Origin: Deltaproteobacteria bacterium
GTDB lineage: Bacteria > Myxococcota_A > Polyangia > Nannocystales > Nannocystaceae
Direction: 5' to 3'
DNA: 64,000 nt
Assembly (NCBI GenBank): GCA_016709225.1
Contig: JADJEE010000012.1
Location: 372,001-436,000 of the forward strand
Shown here: in pieces, positions 19,070-27,717 of the stretch
Numbering within the stretch: position 1 is the stretch's first letter
How the letters are laid out: every line of letters starts with the position of its first letter
Translations under genes and position numbers: made by a program
Notes under the pieces: generated by a model
Seen by the model: the letters and a program-made list of their open reading frames with translations, nothing else
Databases searched by the model: none
Told to the model about the DNA's origin: nothing

Positions 19070-19384
19070 TCAGAGGCAGCAGACTGCGCCCTCGATCGCG
19101 ACCGGCCCACCGGGGTCGGCGACGATCGAGCCGACCGGCGCGTTGCCGCTGTCGGGGCACTTGTAGTCCGGGCGATGCACCGCACCGTCACCGATGTCGC
19201 CGACGACCTTGCCGCCCTGGCCTTCGCAGGCGGCGGCGGTGAGGCCGGGACGCTCGTTGGTCGTGCCGTCGTCGCCGGTGTCGCCGGTCGGCGCGGGCTC
19301 GGGCGTGGTGGTGGGCTGCTCGGCGGGCTGCTTCGAGCAAGCGAGGGTGGTGGCGAGGAGGAGCAGCAGGCAGGACACGCGCAT
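19070..19384 (-). CDS. Small hypothetical lipoprotein
   Basis: 104 residues. The N-terminus MRVSCLLLLLATTLAC is a lipoprotein signal with a clear lipobox at Cys16. A Thr/Pro/Glu/Gly-rich linker of about 30 residues follows. The C-terminal about 55 residues (AAACEGQGGKVVGDIGDG... ending in CCL) contain three or four cysteines and a CEGQGG turn. This resembles the short Cys-containing tails of many myxobacterial lipoproteins. No function can be assigned. Confidence 0.8.
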   Translation of the reverse strand: MRVSCLLLLLATTLACSKQPAEQPTTTPEPAPTGDTGDDGTTNERPGLTAAACEGQGGKVVGDIGDGAVHRPDYKCPDSGNAPVGSIVADPGGPVAIEGAVCCL

Positions 19385-19447
19385 GGCCGTCGTCTAGCAC
19401 GGCCGGCACCGCCGGTGCCAGGTGGCGTGATACACCAGCGACGCCCC

Positions 19448-21007
19448 ATGCGCTGGTTCGTCCGCGGCGACATCGATGGCTTCTTCGGGCTCGCGCTCGA
19501 CAACCTCGTGCAGCTGCTGTTGGTCGATGCGCTGTGCCGCCACGTGCTGGGCTTCCCCGACACACTGCTGTACGGCCGCGTGCTGCCGGGCGTCGCGATC
19601 TCCCTCTTGGTGGGCAACGTCTACTACGCGATCCAGGCCCGCAGGCTCGCGGCCGCGACCGGCCGCACGGACGTATGCGCCCTGCCCTATGGCATCAACA
19701 CGGTCTCGCTGTTCGGGCACGTGTTCCTGGTGATGCTGCCGGCCAAGCTCGCCGCAGCAGCCGCCGGCCACCCCAATCCCGTCGAGGTCGCGTGGCACGC
19801 GGGACTCGCGGCGACGATCGGCTCCGGCGCCATCGAGCTGGTCGGCTCGCTCGTCGCCGACACGCTGCGTCGATGGACCCCGCGCGCGGCCCTGCTCGCG
19901 ACGCTGTCGGGCATCGCGCTGGGCTTCATCTCGCTGGGGTTCCTGTTCCGCACCTTCGCGCATCCGGTCGTGGGCCTGTCGACCTTCGCGATCGTCATGC
20001 TCACGTACTTCGGCCGCGTCCGCTTCCGCGGCAATCTGCCAGGCGGGCTGGTGGCGGTCGCGATCGGCGTGACGTTGGCGTGGACCACCGGCCTCGCGCC
20101 GGTCGGCGAGGCGCCGTTGAACGCCGGCGTACACCTGCCGGTGCCGGTCTTGGGTGCGCTCGCCGATGCGTTGGGTGGCGGCTACGTGCTCACGTACCTG
20201 TCGGTGATCGTGCCGATGGGGCTCTTCAACCTCATCGGATCGCTGCAGAACATCGAGTCTGCCGAGGCCGCCGGCGACAGCTTCCGCACCGCGCCGTCGC
20301 TGGCGGTCAATGGCCTCGGTTCGATCGCCGCGGGCCTGTTCGGCTCGGTGTTCCCGACCACGATCTACATCGGCCACCCCGGCTGGAAGGCCATGGGCGC
20401 GCGCGCGGGCTACTCGGTGCTGAACGGCGTGTTCATCACCGTGGTGTGCTTGACCGGCACGCTCTCGAGCATCGCGTGGGCGGTGCCGGTCGACGCCGGC
20501 ATGGCCATCGTGCTGTGGATCGGCCTGGTGATCACCGCGCAGGCCTTCGAGGCCACGCCACGTCACCACGCACCCGCGGTGGTGCTGGGCCTGTTGCCGG
20601 GGGTCGGAGCCTGGGGCGCGTTGATGGCGAAGAACGGCCTGCGCGCCGCCGGCATGGGCACCCCCGAGGCACCGTTCTCGCCGGCGCTCATCGACGCGTT
20701 CGCGCGCAGCGACACGTGGATCCACGGCGCCTTCGCGCTCGAGCAGGGCTTCATCTTCACCTCGATGATCCTCGCCGCGAGCACCGTCGCGGTGATCGAG
20801 CGACGCTTCGAGATCGCGGCCGCGTGGTGCGGCGTCGGTGCGGTGCTCGCCGTCACCGGGCTCGTGCACGGCTACGCGTTCACGCTCGGCGACACCGTGA
20901 TCTCGCTGGCCCCGGCGTGGCCGTGGGCGGCGGGCTACGGCGCCATGGCGCTGGTGTTCGCCGCGGCGCGGTGGCTGACGGTGCCCGACGACGGCGCCGG
21001 GCACTGA
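19448..21007 (+). CDS. NCS2/AzgA-like nucleobase permease family protein
   Basis: 519 residues from ATG 19448 (MRWFVRGDIDGFFGLALDN); the frame extends upstream but without plausible coding. About 12 to 14 hydrophobic helices fill the protein. The opening segment and blocks such as GLFNLIGSLQNIESAEAAGDSF and GSVFPTTIYIGHPGWK match the xanthine/uracil permease superfamily. In it the first pattern includes the conserved SAEAAGD acidic site of AzgA-type carriers. A role in purine or related uptake across the inner membrane is likely; the substrate is not fixed by the sequence. It ends 10 bases from the convergent lipoprotein gene. Confidence 0.88.
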   Translation: MRWFVRGDIDGFFGLALDNLVQLLLVDALCRHVLGFPDTLLYGRVLPGVAISLLVGNVYYAIQARRLAAATGRTDVCALPYGINTVSLFGHVFLVMLPAKLAAAAAGHPNPVEVAWHAGLAATIGSGAIELVGSLVADTLRRWTPRAALLATLSGIALGFISLGFLFRTFAHPVVGLSTFAIVMLTYFGRVRFRGNLPGGLVAVAIGVTLAWTTGLAPVGEAPLNAGVHLPVPVLGALADALGGGYVLTYLSVIVPMGLFNLIGSLQNIESAEAAGDSFRTAPSLAVNGLGSIAAGLFGSVFPTTIYIGHPGWKAMGARAGYSVLNGVFITVVCLTGTLSSIAWAVPVDAGMAIVLWIGLVITAQAFEATPRHHAPAVVLGLLPGVGAWGALMAKNGLRAAGMGTPEAPFSPALIDAFARSDTWIHGAFALEQGFIFTSMILAASTVAVIERRFEIAAAWCGVGAVLAVTGLVHGYAFTLGDTVISLAPAWPWAAGYGAMALVFAAARWLTVPDDGAGH

Positions 21008-21017
21008 CGCGCGGGCG

Positions 21018-22205
21018 TCAACCCGGGATCGTGACCGGCGGCCCGCCGACGCAGCCGAACTGGAAGTTGTCGAGCAACACCACCGTGTCGAGCACCGGGT
21101 CGGAGAGGTCGAACACCGCGAACACCAGCTCGATGGTCTCGCCCGGTGTGACGCCGGCGGTGGTCGTCAGCCACTTCGTGCCGGCGTGGCCCTCCATCGC
21201 GGTGCCCGCGAGCTCGGGCGCGGCGCACGGGGCCGGGCAGTCATACGGGTTGGGCGCGTCCTTGTAGTCGAGGAAGCCCGCGTTCAGCGAGATCGGGTGC
21301 CCCATCTCGTCGAACGAGATGTTGCCGGTCCACATCTCGGACTCGAGCCAGCCGATGTACATGTCGTTGAAGCCCGACTGGTAGTAGTTCGGGTACTCGG
21401 TCGAGAACATCGCGAGGTCGTAGCTGAACCCCGGGTTGCCCGCCGGCACGCCGACCGAGAAGCGCAGCTCCGCGTAGTCGTAGGCGCCGCTGCCCTGATT
21501 CCACTGATCCTCGACGGTGTTCGAGCAGTCGCCGGTGCCGACGAGGGTGAAATCGTCGGCGCACGTGTCCGTGGTCGAGACCTTCGTCGTCACCATCGGT
21601 GCCGGTAGGTTGGCACCGTTGTCGACGAAGCCGGCGACGTCGGTCGAGGCGAACAACCCAGCCATCGTGATGTCCTGCGCGCGGCCGCTCGACATCACGA
21701 GGAACTTGTCGCCCTCGCGCGGGGGGTACGGTGCGGGCACGAAGGTGCCGAGGTCGCCCTCGTGCACGTAGAACGACTGGGGATCGCCGTTGACCATCCC
21801 GTCGATCTGCAGGCCCCCCGGGCAGTTGAGCCCGATCGCGTGCCAGATGTCGTCGTCCATGTGATCGCACGGCACGTTGTTCGCCACACACTCGGCGAAC
21901 GGCGTGTCGGGCACGAGGCCGAGGTCGAACTTCGCGGGGCCGGGGTCGAAGGGGCCGGTGCTGGTGCTGCCGCCCTCGTCCGCGCCCGCGGTGCCGGCGT
22001 CGTCGCCACCACCGCTGCCCGGCGCACCGCTGCTCGAGCTACCGGTCGCCGCGGTGTCGCCGTCGTCGGACGCTACGGTATCGATCCCGACGGTCGCTTG
22101 GCTGAGGTCGCCCTTGCCATCCCCGCACGCAGCGAGCACGGCGATGATCGTGACCGCCGTCGAAGAACCAACTCGTGCTCGCGTTCGCTTCGTGGTCATG
22201 CGCAT
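21018..22205 (-). CDS. Lipoprotein with a choice-of-anchor-L-like domain
   Basis: 395 residues from ATG 22205 (ATG 22199 is equally possible). The signal ends VLAAC, a lipobox, followed by a Ser/Gly/Asp linker of about 60 residues. The globular part (residues about 95-395) has blocks WHAIGLNCPGG, FYVHEGDLGTF, YPPREGDKFLVMSSG and DTVVLLDNFQFGC. This is the organisation of the extracellular choice-of-anchor-L type beta domain common in myxobacterial secretomes. Paired cysteines suggest disulfides. Likely surface-exposed; ligand unknown. It is divergent from the OmpA-like gene, with a 243-base gap between them. Confidence 0.87.
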   Translation of the reverse strand: MRMTTKRTRARVGSSTAVTIIAVLAACGDGKGDLSQATVGIDTVASDDGDTAATGSSSSGAPGSGGGDDAGTAGADEGGSTSTGPFDPGPAKFDLGLVPDTPFAECVANNVPCDHMDDDIWHAIGLNCPGGLQIDGMVNGDPQSFYVHEGDLGTFVPAPYPPREGDKFLVMSSGRAQDITMAGLFASTDVAGFVDNGANLPAPMVTTKVSTTDTCADDFTLVGTGDCSNTVEDQWNQGSGAYDYAELRFSVGVPAGNPGFSYDLAMFSTEYPNYYQSGFNDMYIGWLESEMWTGNISFDEMGHPISLNAGFLDYKDAPNPYDCPAPCAAPELAGTAMEGHAGTKWLTTTAGVTPGETIELVFAVFDLSDPVLDTVVLLDNFQFGCVGGPPVTIPG

Positions 22206-22448
22206 CGACGCGGCCGCCCGACTGGCACCGCTGCCCCCCGCGTCCATGGTCCCCGCGCACTGCATCCATCGCAATGCTTGCGGAGCGTCGACGGCGATTC
22301 GGCCAGTCCGCGCCGACGCGTGTTTGGCTTGGTAGCATTTGTCCTGCAGAGCCATCGCAAGAAGTGGTCCAGCTCGCGTATTTTTCGGCCGCCTCGCGCG
22401 CTTTCCGACTTGGCGACGCGCACGCCATGGCGCACAACGACGCTCAAG

Positions 22449-23213
22449 ATGCTCCGCAACGTCTCCGCCCTCTTCACCGTGCTGGCGCTCGCGACCGCCT
22501 GCCACCCCACGCGCAAGGAGCTGCAGGCCGAGCTCGATCAGGTCAAGCAACGCCTGACCGGCGTCGAGCAGGAGAACCAGACCCTGCAAGGCAAGATCAC
22601 CCAGCTCGAGCAAGATCTGAAGAGCCGTGACGAGCGCATCGCGGCGCTCGAGAAGGAACGCGACGGCATGAATGCCGAGCTCGCCGGGCTCCGCGACGAG
22701 CAGGCCCGCCGCAAGGCCGAGCTCGACACCTTCCGCCAGCTCTTCGCGCGCCTGAAGAAGCTCATCGATGCCGGCACGATCAAGGTCTCGTTCCGCAAGG
22801 GTCGCATGATCGTCGAGATGGCCTCGGCCGTGCTGTTCGACTCCGGCAAGACCGAGCTCAAGCCCGGCGGCGCGACGGCGCTCGACGAGTTGGTGGTGGC
22901 GTTCCAGTCGGTCGCCGATCGCGACCTGCTGATCGCCGGCCACACCGACACCGATCCGATCAAGACCCGACGATTCAAGTCGAACTGGGAGCTGAGCACC
23001 GCACGCGCAGTGGTCGTGGTCGACTACATGATCTCGAAGGGCTTCCCGGCCGAGCACCTCGGCGCCGCGGGCTTCGGCCAGATGGATCCGGTCGCGCCCA
23101 ACACCGACGAGCAGGGCAAGGCGCAGAACCGCCGCATCGAGATCGTGCTCATGCCCAACCTCGGCGAGCTCAAGGGCATCGAGGACATGATCTCCGGCAA
23201 GCCGGCGAAGTAG
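22449..23213 (+). CDS. OmpA/Pal-like peptidoglycan-binding lipoprotein with coiled coil
   Basis: 254 residues from ATG 22449. A signal with the lipobox LALATAC is followed by a heptad-rich coiled coil (residues about 22-95, e.g. ELDQVKQRLTGVEQENQTL). The C-terminal OmpA domain (about 110-235) shows FDSGKTELKPGG, GHTDTDPI, ELSTARAVVVVDYM and QNRRIEI. The Asp and Arg of the last two motifs are the usual diaminopimelate-binding residues. It should tether the outer membrane to peptidoglycan. It differs from Pal by the long coiled coil, which would hold the domain away from the membrane. Confidence 0.94.
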   Translation: MLRNVSALFTVLALATACHPTRKELQAELDQVKQRLTGVEQENQTLQGKITQLEQDLKSRDERIAALEKERDGMNAELAGLRDEQARRKAELDTFRQLFARLKKLIDAGTIKVSFRKGRMIVEMASAVLFDSGKTELKPGGATALDELVVAFQSVADRDLLIAGHTDTDPIKTRRFKSNWELSTARAVVVVDYMISKGFPAEHLGAAGFGQMDPVAPNTDEQGKAQNRRIEIVLMPNLGELKGIEDMISGKPAK

Positions 23214-23226
23214 TCCGGCACGCAGC

Positions 23227-23295
23227 GGCTCGGCCGTCGGCGGGCGACGGCCCGAGCCAGGCGCAGCGGGCGGCCGCGAGCAGGGCCGCCGCTGC
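23227..23295. terminator. Two tandem hairpins between convergent genes (bidirectional terminator)
   Basis: Hairpin one pairs 23227-23239 with 23245-23258 (13/14-base arms, one bulge, 5-base loop). Hairpin two pairs 23263-23274 with 23285-23295 (12/11-base arms, one bulge, 10-base loop). Both are GC-rich and lie between the stops of the OmpA-like gene and the VWA lipoprotein gene. No clear U-tract follows on either strand, so folding or Rho assistance is assumed. Confidence 0.65.
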
Positions 23296-23307
23296 TCGTG
23301 CATCGAT

Positions 23308-24222
23308 TCAGCCGACCGGCGTGGCGACGTCGCACGCCGCGGCGATGCGCTGCAGCGCGGCGTCGAACGTAGCCGCGTAGTCGTCGTCGCAGACGTCGCC
23401 GCTGCTGCCGTACTCGAACATCTCGGTGAACTCGAGCAGCCGCGTCGCGACCTCGGCCCCCGCGAGATCGGGCGGCCCGGGTGGACACGCGTTGGGCCGC
23501 GGCACACCGACGAGGGACAGCACCACCACACGCTGGGCGTCGTCGTGTTTCACCGCGACGATGCTGTCGTACCAGCTCGAAGGATCACCACGGGAGTCCG
23601 CGGCGTCGTCCTCGTCGGTGATGATCGTCAGCACCAGCAGCGCATCGCGCCGCAGGAACTCGCGGTTGCAGGCACCGACGCCCTCGCCCGTCAGCGCCGC
23701 GATGGTCGCGTCCATCGGCCGCTCGATGCCGCTGCCCTCCACGCCGACCCTGCCGGTGCAGGCGAACGTCCGCGCGAGATCGTCGACCGGGGTCATGAAC
23801 GCATGGTGCTCGGCGAACGGTCCGCACTGCGCGTCGCTCGAGCCGTCACCTCCGGTTCGGGTCGTGAGCGCGCCGAGTCGCTGACAGCCGCCTTCGTTGA
23901 AGAGATTCTCGTCGGTCGTGATGACCCCGACGTGGTAGTCGGCGTCGCCGAGCAGCTGCTCGATGCCCGCGATGAAGCCGGGGAAGCTGGCGACCAGCTG
24001 GTCCTGCTCGTCGCCCATGCTGCCGGAGTTGTCGATCACGAACAGCAGGTCGACCGCGTTGCAGGGTTGCACGGCGGCGACGTCGGGCTTGGGCGCGAGC
24101 GCACCGCCGGTGGAGCTCTCGGTCGAGTGCTCCACCGGGTCGTAGTCGATGGGCGGCGGCAGCCGCTCGGGTGCGGCACATCCGAAGACTCCGAGCAGCA
24201 TCGACCACGTCGCGCGCGTCAT
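23308..24222 (-). CDS. VWA-domain lipoprotein
   Basis: 304 residues from ATG 24222. The short signal MTRATWSMLLGVFGC has a lipobox-like end. A von Willebrand A domain occupies about 55-290: the MIDAS motif DNSGSMGDEQ follows VDLLFVI, and TIITDEDDAADS holds a further acidic site. Cysteine pairs and a long insertion (GGCQRLGALTTRTGGDGSSD) are typical of the many myxobacterial VWA lipoproteins. It probably binds metal and a protein partner at the cell surface. It is convergent with the OmpA-like gene across a tandem hairpin. Confidence 0.9.
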   Translation of the reverse strand: MTRATWSMLLGVFGCAAPERLPPPIDYDPVEHSTESSTGGALAPKPDVAAVQPCNAVDLLFVIDNSGSMGDEQDQLVASFPGFIAGIEQLLGDADYHVGVITTDENLFNEGGCQRLGALTTRTGGDGSSDAQCGPFAEHHAFMTPVDDLARTFACTGRVGVEGSGIERPMDATIAALTGEGVGACNREFLRRDALLVLTIITDEDDAADSRGDPSSWYDSIVAVKHDDAQRVVVLSLVGVPRPNACPPGPPDLAGAEVATRLLEFTEMFEYGSSGDVCDDDYAATFDAALQRIAAACDVATPVG

Positions 24223-24317
24223 GTGACCGCGCGATCACTTCAATCGCCGTTCCACCGCCGTTCGCCGCCGGCGCAGACCCGGCCCGCGCGCGGCCGCGGG
24301 TCCCCGTGCGTCCGCGA

Positions 24318-25169
24318 TCAGTCCACGTCGCGCAGGCGCCACACGTTCTCGCCGTCGCGCTCGACCAGCCGCTCGGCCACGAGCTTGCGCAGGTGGGCCT
24401 CGAGCGAGCGCTCGGCCAGCGGCCACAGCCACTGCGGCGTGTCGGCATAGGCCGCCGCGAGCACCGCAGCCAACGGCCGCGGCTCACCGGTGATCGCCGA
24501 CAACACCGCGGCCTCGCGCGCCCGTCGATGTGCGACGTACGCCGCGATCGCCTCGCCGGGGGCCCGCAACACCGGCCCGTGCGCGGGCACCAACGCGACC
24601 GCCCCCAGCGCGTCGATGCGTCGCAGCGAGTCGAGGTAGGCCGCCATGTCGCCGCCGTCGTAGGGGTCGATGAGGATCGTCCCCTCGCCCGCCAACATGT
24701 CGCCGACGTACGCCACGCGGCTGCGGGTCTCGAGCAGGACCAGGTGCCCAGGCGCGTGTCCCGGGGTGAACACCGCCCGCAGCTCGACGCCGTCGCCCAG
24801 CGTCAGCGTATCGCCGTCGTCGAGCGGGCGATCGATCGCGAACGGCAGCCGCGCAGCGGTCTCGGGATGGGCGAGGATCGGCACCGCGCCACCGAGGCGC
24901 TCACGCAGCGGCGCGGCGAAGCCGACGTGATCGCCGTGGTGGTGCGTCAGTACGATGGCGTGCGGCCTCACACCGGCCGCCGCGAGGCGCTCGACCTCAC
25001 CGACCAGGCGCTCCTGCTCGTCGGCGTGCGGCGTGGCCGGCTCGATGATCACCAGCCGCGTGCCCCACACCAACAGCGTGTTGGTGCAGGTCGCCGGCGG
25101 TAGCGTGGGCGTGCGCAGCGGCAGCCGCAGCACGCCAGCGGCCACCGTCTCGGCGTCGGTCGGGTTCAC
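24318..25169 (-). CDS. MBL-fold metallohydrolase (LACTB2/RNase-like)
   Basis: 283 residues from GTG 25169, which overlaps the P450 stop codon (GTGA). The metallo-beta-lactamase domain shows THHHGDHVG (HxHxDH), FTPGHAPGH, YVGDMLAGEG and PAHGPV, with a winged-helix-like tail (RKLVAERLVERDGENVWRL). This architecture matches LACTB2-type endoribonucleases and related thioester hydrolases. A soluble dinuclear zinc enzyme is expected; the substrate cannot be told from sequence. Translational overlap with CYP51 suggests co-expression, which may be incidental. Confidence 0.92.
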   Translation of the reverse strand: MNPTDAETVAAGVLRLPLRTPTLPPATCTNTLLVWGTRLVIIEPATPHADEQERLVGEVERLAAAGVRPHAIVLTHHHGDHVGFAAPLRERLGGAVPILAHPETAARLPFAIDRPLDDGDTLTLGDGVELRAVFTPGHAPGHLVLLETRSRVAYVGDMLAGEGTILIDPYDGGDMAAYLDSLRRIDALGAVALVPAHGPVLRAPGEAIAAYVAHRRAREAAVLSAITGEPRPLAAVLAAAYADTPQWLWPLAERSLEAHLRKLVAERLVERDGENVWRLRDVD

Positions 25170-26566
25170 GCGGCCTGGATGATCGTCCGGGTCTTGCGAC
25201 GGCGATAGCGCGCGCGGCACGGCATCCGCGGGCCCACCAGCAATCGGTTGTAGTCGGGCTCGTAGCGGGGCTCCAGCAGCTCGAAGTCGAAGTTGCGCAG
25301 CAGGTGACTCCAGATCGCCCGCAGCTGCAGCTGGGCGAACACGATGCCCATGCAGCGGTGACGGCCACCGCCGAACGAGATCCAGCCCATCGGGTTCTTC
25401 TTGTCCTCGTCGCGCTCGGGCCCGAAGCGATCGGGGTCGAAGCGGTTCGGATCCTTGAAGACCTCGGGGATGCGATGGGCCATCGCCGGCGAGGTCATGA
25501 TCATCGCGTTCTCGGGCACCCAGTAGCCGCCGTGCTCGAAGCCCTTGAGCACCCGGCGCATCATCATGATGATCGGCGGGTACAGCCGCAGCGCCTCCTT
25601 CACGGCGCACTCGAGGTCGTGCATGCCGCGGAGGTCGTCGAGCGTCAGGTCATCGCGATCGCCGAGGATGCGGTCCTGCTCCGCGCGCAGGCGGCCGATC
25701 CACTGCGGGTTCTGGTTGAGCAAGATGCCCGTCCACGCGAACGTCACGCCGCTGGTGTGGTGGCCGGCGAACATGATCGCCAGCAGCAGGCCGGTCATCT
25801 CGTCCTCGGTGAGGCGCTGGCCGTTCTTGTAGGAGGCGTCCATCAGCGTCTGCAGGAAGTCCTCTTCGCTCAGGCCCTTGGCCCGACGCTCGCGCACGAT
25901 CGTGCTGACCAGCTCCCCCAGCCGCGCGCGGGCGCGGTCGCGCTTGCGGAACGCGGGCACCGGCAGGTGCGGGGCGAAGAAGGCCAGCAGGTTCAGGCCC
26001 GCCTCCATCTCGTAGTAGAGCTTGGCGAACTCGTCGGACAGCGAGGCACGGAAGGTCGGGCCCAGCAGCGATCGGCTCGAGGTGTAGATCGTCAGCTCGT
26101 TGCCGACCTTGTAGAGGTCGACCTCGCCCTCGTCGCCCCACTTGCCGAAGTACTCCTCGGCCTCGGCCACGAAGCCGGCGGCGTAGGTGCGCAGACGGGT
26201 CTCACGCAGCGCGTCATGGAAGAACGCCAGCTGCTCCTTCATGATCTCGGGCTCGGCGTCGTAGGCGATGCCCTTGCCGAAGATCGGCGTCATCAGCTTG
26301 TAGACCTCGCGCATGCTGACGTCGTCGTCGCTGAGCCGGAAGAACTTCTGGTGCGCCTTGGGCCCGCTCATCACGACCGACACCGGCGAGCCCGGCAGCT
26401 TGAGCGAGAACATGTCGCCGAAGCGATCGCGGCCGCGCTGGAACAGCTCGACCGGGCGGCGGCGCAAGTCCAGGGCGTGACCGAGCAGCGGCAGCCCACC
26501 CGAGAGCATCGGCGGGAGACGATGGTTGCGGCTGGTCGAAGACTCGGTGGCGGCGGACGTATCCAT
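25166..26566 (-). CDS. cyp51: Cytochrome P450, CYP51-type (sterol 14-alpha-demethylase-like)
   Basis: 466 residues from ATG 26566, with GAGGAAA upstream. The heme motif FGGGRHRCMG puts the Cys ligand at residue 405, ExxR is KEALRLYP, and the I-helix reads MFAGHHTSG. The HHTS pattern and the B-prime segment MTPIFGKGIAYD are signatures of the CYP51 family rather than general bacterial P450s. CYP51 removes the 14-alpha-methyl of sterol precursors and needs an electron donor, absent here. Sterol synthesis is known in Nannocystis-type myxobacteria, which fits. The enzyme lacks an obvious membrane anchor. Its leader carries a 10-bp inverted repeat. Confidence 0.9.
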   Translation of the reverse strand: MDTSAATESSTSRNHRLPPMLSGGLPLLGHALDLRRRPVELFQRGRDRFGDMFSLKLPGSPVSVVMSGPKAHQKFFRLSDDDVSMREVYKLMTPIFGKGIAYDAEPEIMKEQLAFFHDALRETRLRTYAAGFVAEAEEYFGKWGDEGEVDLYKVGNELTIYTSSRSLLGPTFRASLSDEFAKLYYEMEAGLNLLAFFAPHLPVPAFRKRDRARARLGELVSTIVRERRAKGLSEEDFLQTLMDASYKNGQRLTEDEMTGLLLAIMFAGHHTSGVTFAWTGILLNQNPQWIGRLRAEQDRILGDRDDLTLDDLRGMHDLECAVKEALRLYPPIIMMMRRVLKGFEHGGYWVPENAMIMTSPAMAHRIPEVFKDPNRFDPDRFGPERDEDKKNPMGWISFGGGRHRCMGIVFAQLQLRAIWSHLLRNFDFELLEPRYEPDYNRLLVGPRMPCRARYRRRKTRTIIQAA

Positions 26567-26594
26567 GGTTTCCTCGTCGCGCCCGGCTTGGGAC

Positions 26595-26623
26595 GCTTTG
26601 GCGGCAGACGCTACCGCCAAAGC
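26595..26623. promoter_or_regulatory. Perfect 10-bp inverted repeat in the CYP51 leader
   Basis: GCTTTGGCGG at 26595-26604 and CCGCCAAAGC at 26614-26623 are exact reverse complements with a 9-base spacer. They lie 29 bases upstream of the CYP51 start within the 295-base gap shared with the divergent bpt gene. A dyad of this size could be a repressor operator or an RNA hairpin in the leader. No regulator is adjacent. Confidence 0.6.
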
Positions 26624-26861
26624 ACCCGGCGAGGGAATCAGTCGACCCCGCGCAACTGTGGCGGCTCGCACGCTCGCGCGTGCGTCAACGCGCCGACCCG
26701 CGCGCGGTGCTGCAGCCGGTTGGCCCGCGTGCCAAAGTCGGCGTGCCCGACCGCACCGCCCGCTCGGGCTCCGCGATCGCCCCGCGATCCGGAAGCACCC
26801 CGACAATCGTGACCGGGCGACTGGGAGACCCGCAGCAGCGCTGCTATCTTAGTCGGCTAGG

Positions 26862-27620
26862 ATGTCGGCACCGACGACCGGGCGCTTGATCGTGGCGACG
26901 CCGCCCGAGCTCGTCATCCACGATGCGCCCTCGCCGTGTCCGTACCTCGATGAGCGCGTGGCCCGCCTGCCGCTGCGCCTGCCGGTGCGCGCGTTGTCGC
27001 GACAGGAGTTCGAGAACCGACTCGAGGTCGGCGATCGCCGGCAGGGTCTGCTGCTCTACCGAACAGCGTGTCCCAGCTGCAACGCCTGCGAGCCGATCCG
27101 CATCGACGTCGACGCCTTCGCGCCGGGGCGTTCCCAGCGACGCGTGTTCCGTCGGGGGGAGCGCGAGCTGACATGCGAAGTCGGTCGCCTCGAGCCCACG
27201 CTCGAGAAGGTCAACCTCTACAACCGCCACAAGTTCGGTCGCGGGCTGTCCTCGGGTGAGCACCCGATCGATCTCGATGGCTACCGCGCCTTCCTCGGCG
27301 AGTCCTGCTGCGACACCTTCGAGCTGCGCTACCGCCTGGGCAAGCGGCTGGTCGGCGTCGCAATCGTCGATCGCGGCGAGCGCTCGCTGTCGGCGGTCTA
27401 CTGCTACTTCGATCCGACCCTGCCCGAGCTCGGCATCGGGACCTACTCGATCCTCAAGCAGGTCGCGCTGTGTCGCGGTTGGGGGCTCAAGTGGCTGTAC
27501 CTCGGCCTCTACATCGGCGAGTGCGCCTCGATGGCGTACAAGTCGCGCTTCCTTCCCCATGAGCGCCTGCTCGGGGATCGATGGGTGACCATCGAGCGCG
27601 AGCCCGACCCCGCGCGGTAA
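26862..27620 (+). CDS. bpt: Aspartate/glutamate leucyltransferase (Bpt/ATE family)
   Basis: 252 residues. Both ATE domains are present: the N-terminal CPYL and CPSCNACEPIRI cysteine cluster, and the C-terminal GNAT-like part with NRHKFGRGL, GVAIVDRGERSLSAVYCYFDP and GTYSILKQ. Bacterial Bpt transfers leucine from Leu-tRNA to N-terminal Asp or Glu, marking proteins for ClpS/ClpAP degradation by the N-degron pathway. Cytosolic. It is divergent from CYP51 and lies 97 bases upstream of arcA on the same strand. Confidence 0.95.
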   Translation: MSAPTTGRLIVATPPELVIHDAPSPCPYLDERVARLPLRLPVRALSRQEFENRLEVGDRRQGLLLYRTACPSCNACEPIRIDVDAFAPGRSQRRVFRRGERELTCEVGRLEPTLEKVNLYNRHKFGRGLSSGEHPIDLDGYRAFLGESCCDTFELRYRLGKRLVGVAIVDRGERSLSAVYCYFDPTLPELGIGTYSILKQVALCRGWGLKWLYLGLYIGECASMAYKSRFLPHERLLGDRWVTIEREPDPAR

Positions 27621-27665
27621 AACGGCGCCCCTGCGCCTCGCTGCGGCCGAATGCACCGGCCTCTC

Positions 27666-27679
27666 GCCCCCGCGGGGGC
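27666..27679. repeat. 14-bp GC palindrome between bpt and arcA
   Basis: GCCCCCGCGGGGGC is a perfect palindrome in the short gap after bpt and 38 bases before arcA. It could act as a weak transcriptional pause or as an operator; nothing else supports either reading. Confidence 0.45.
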
Positions 27680-27717
27680 CATTGCGCCCGATGTGCCCGT
27701 TCGTGCAGCATCCCCGC

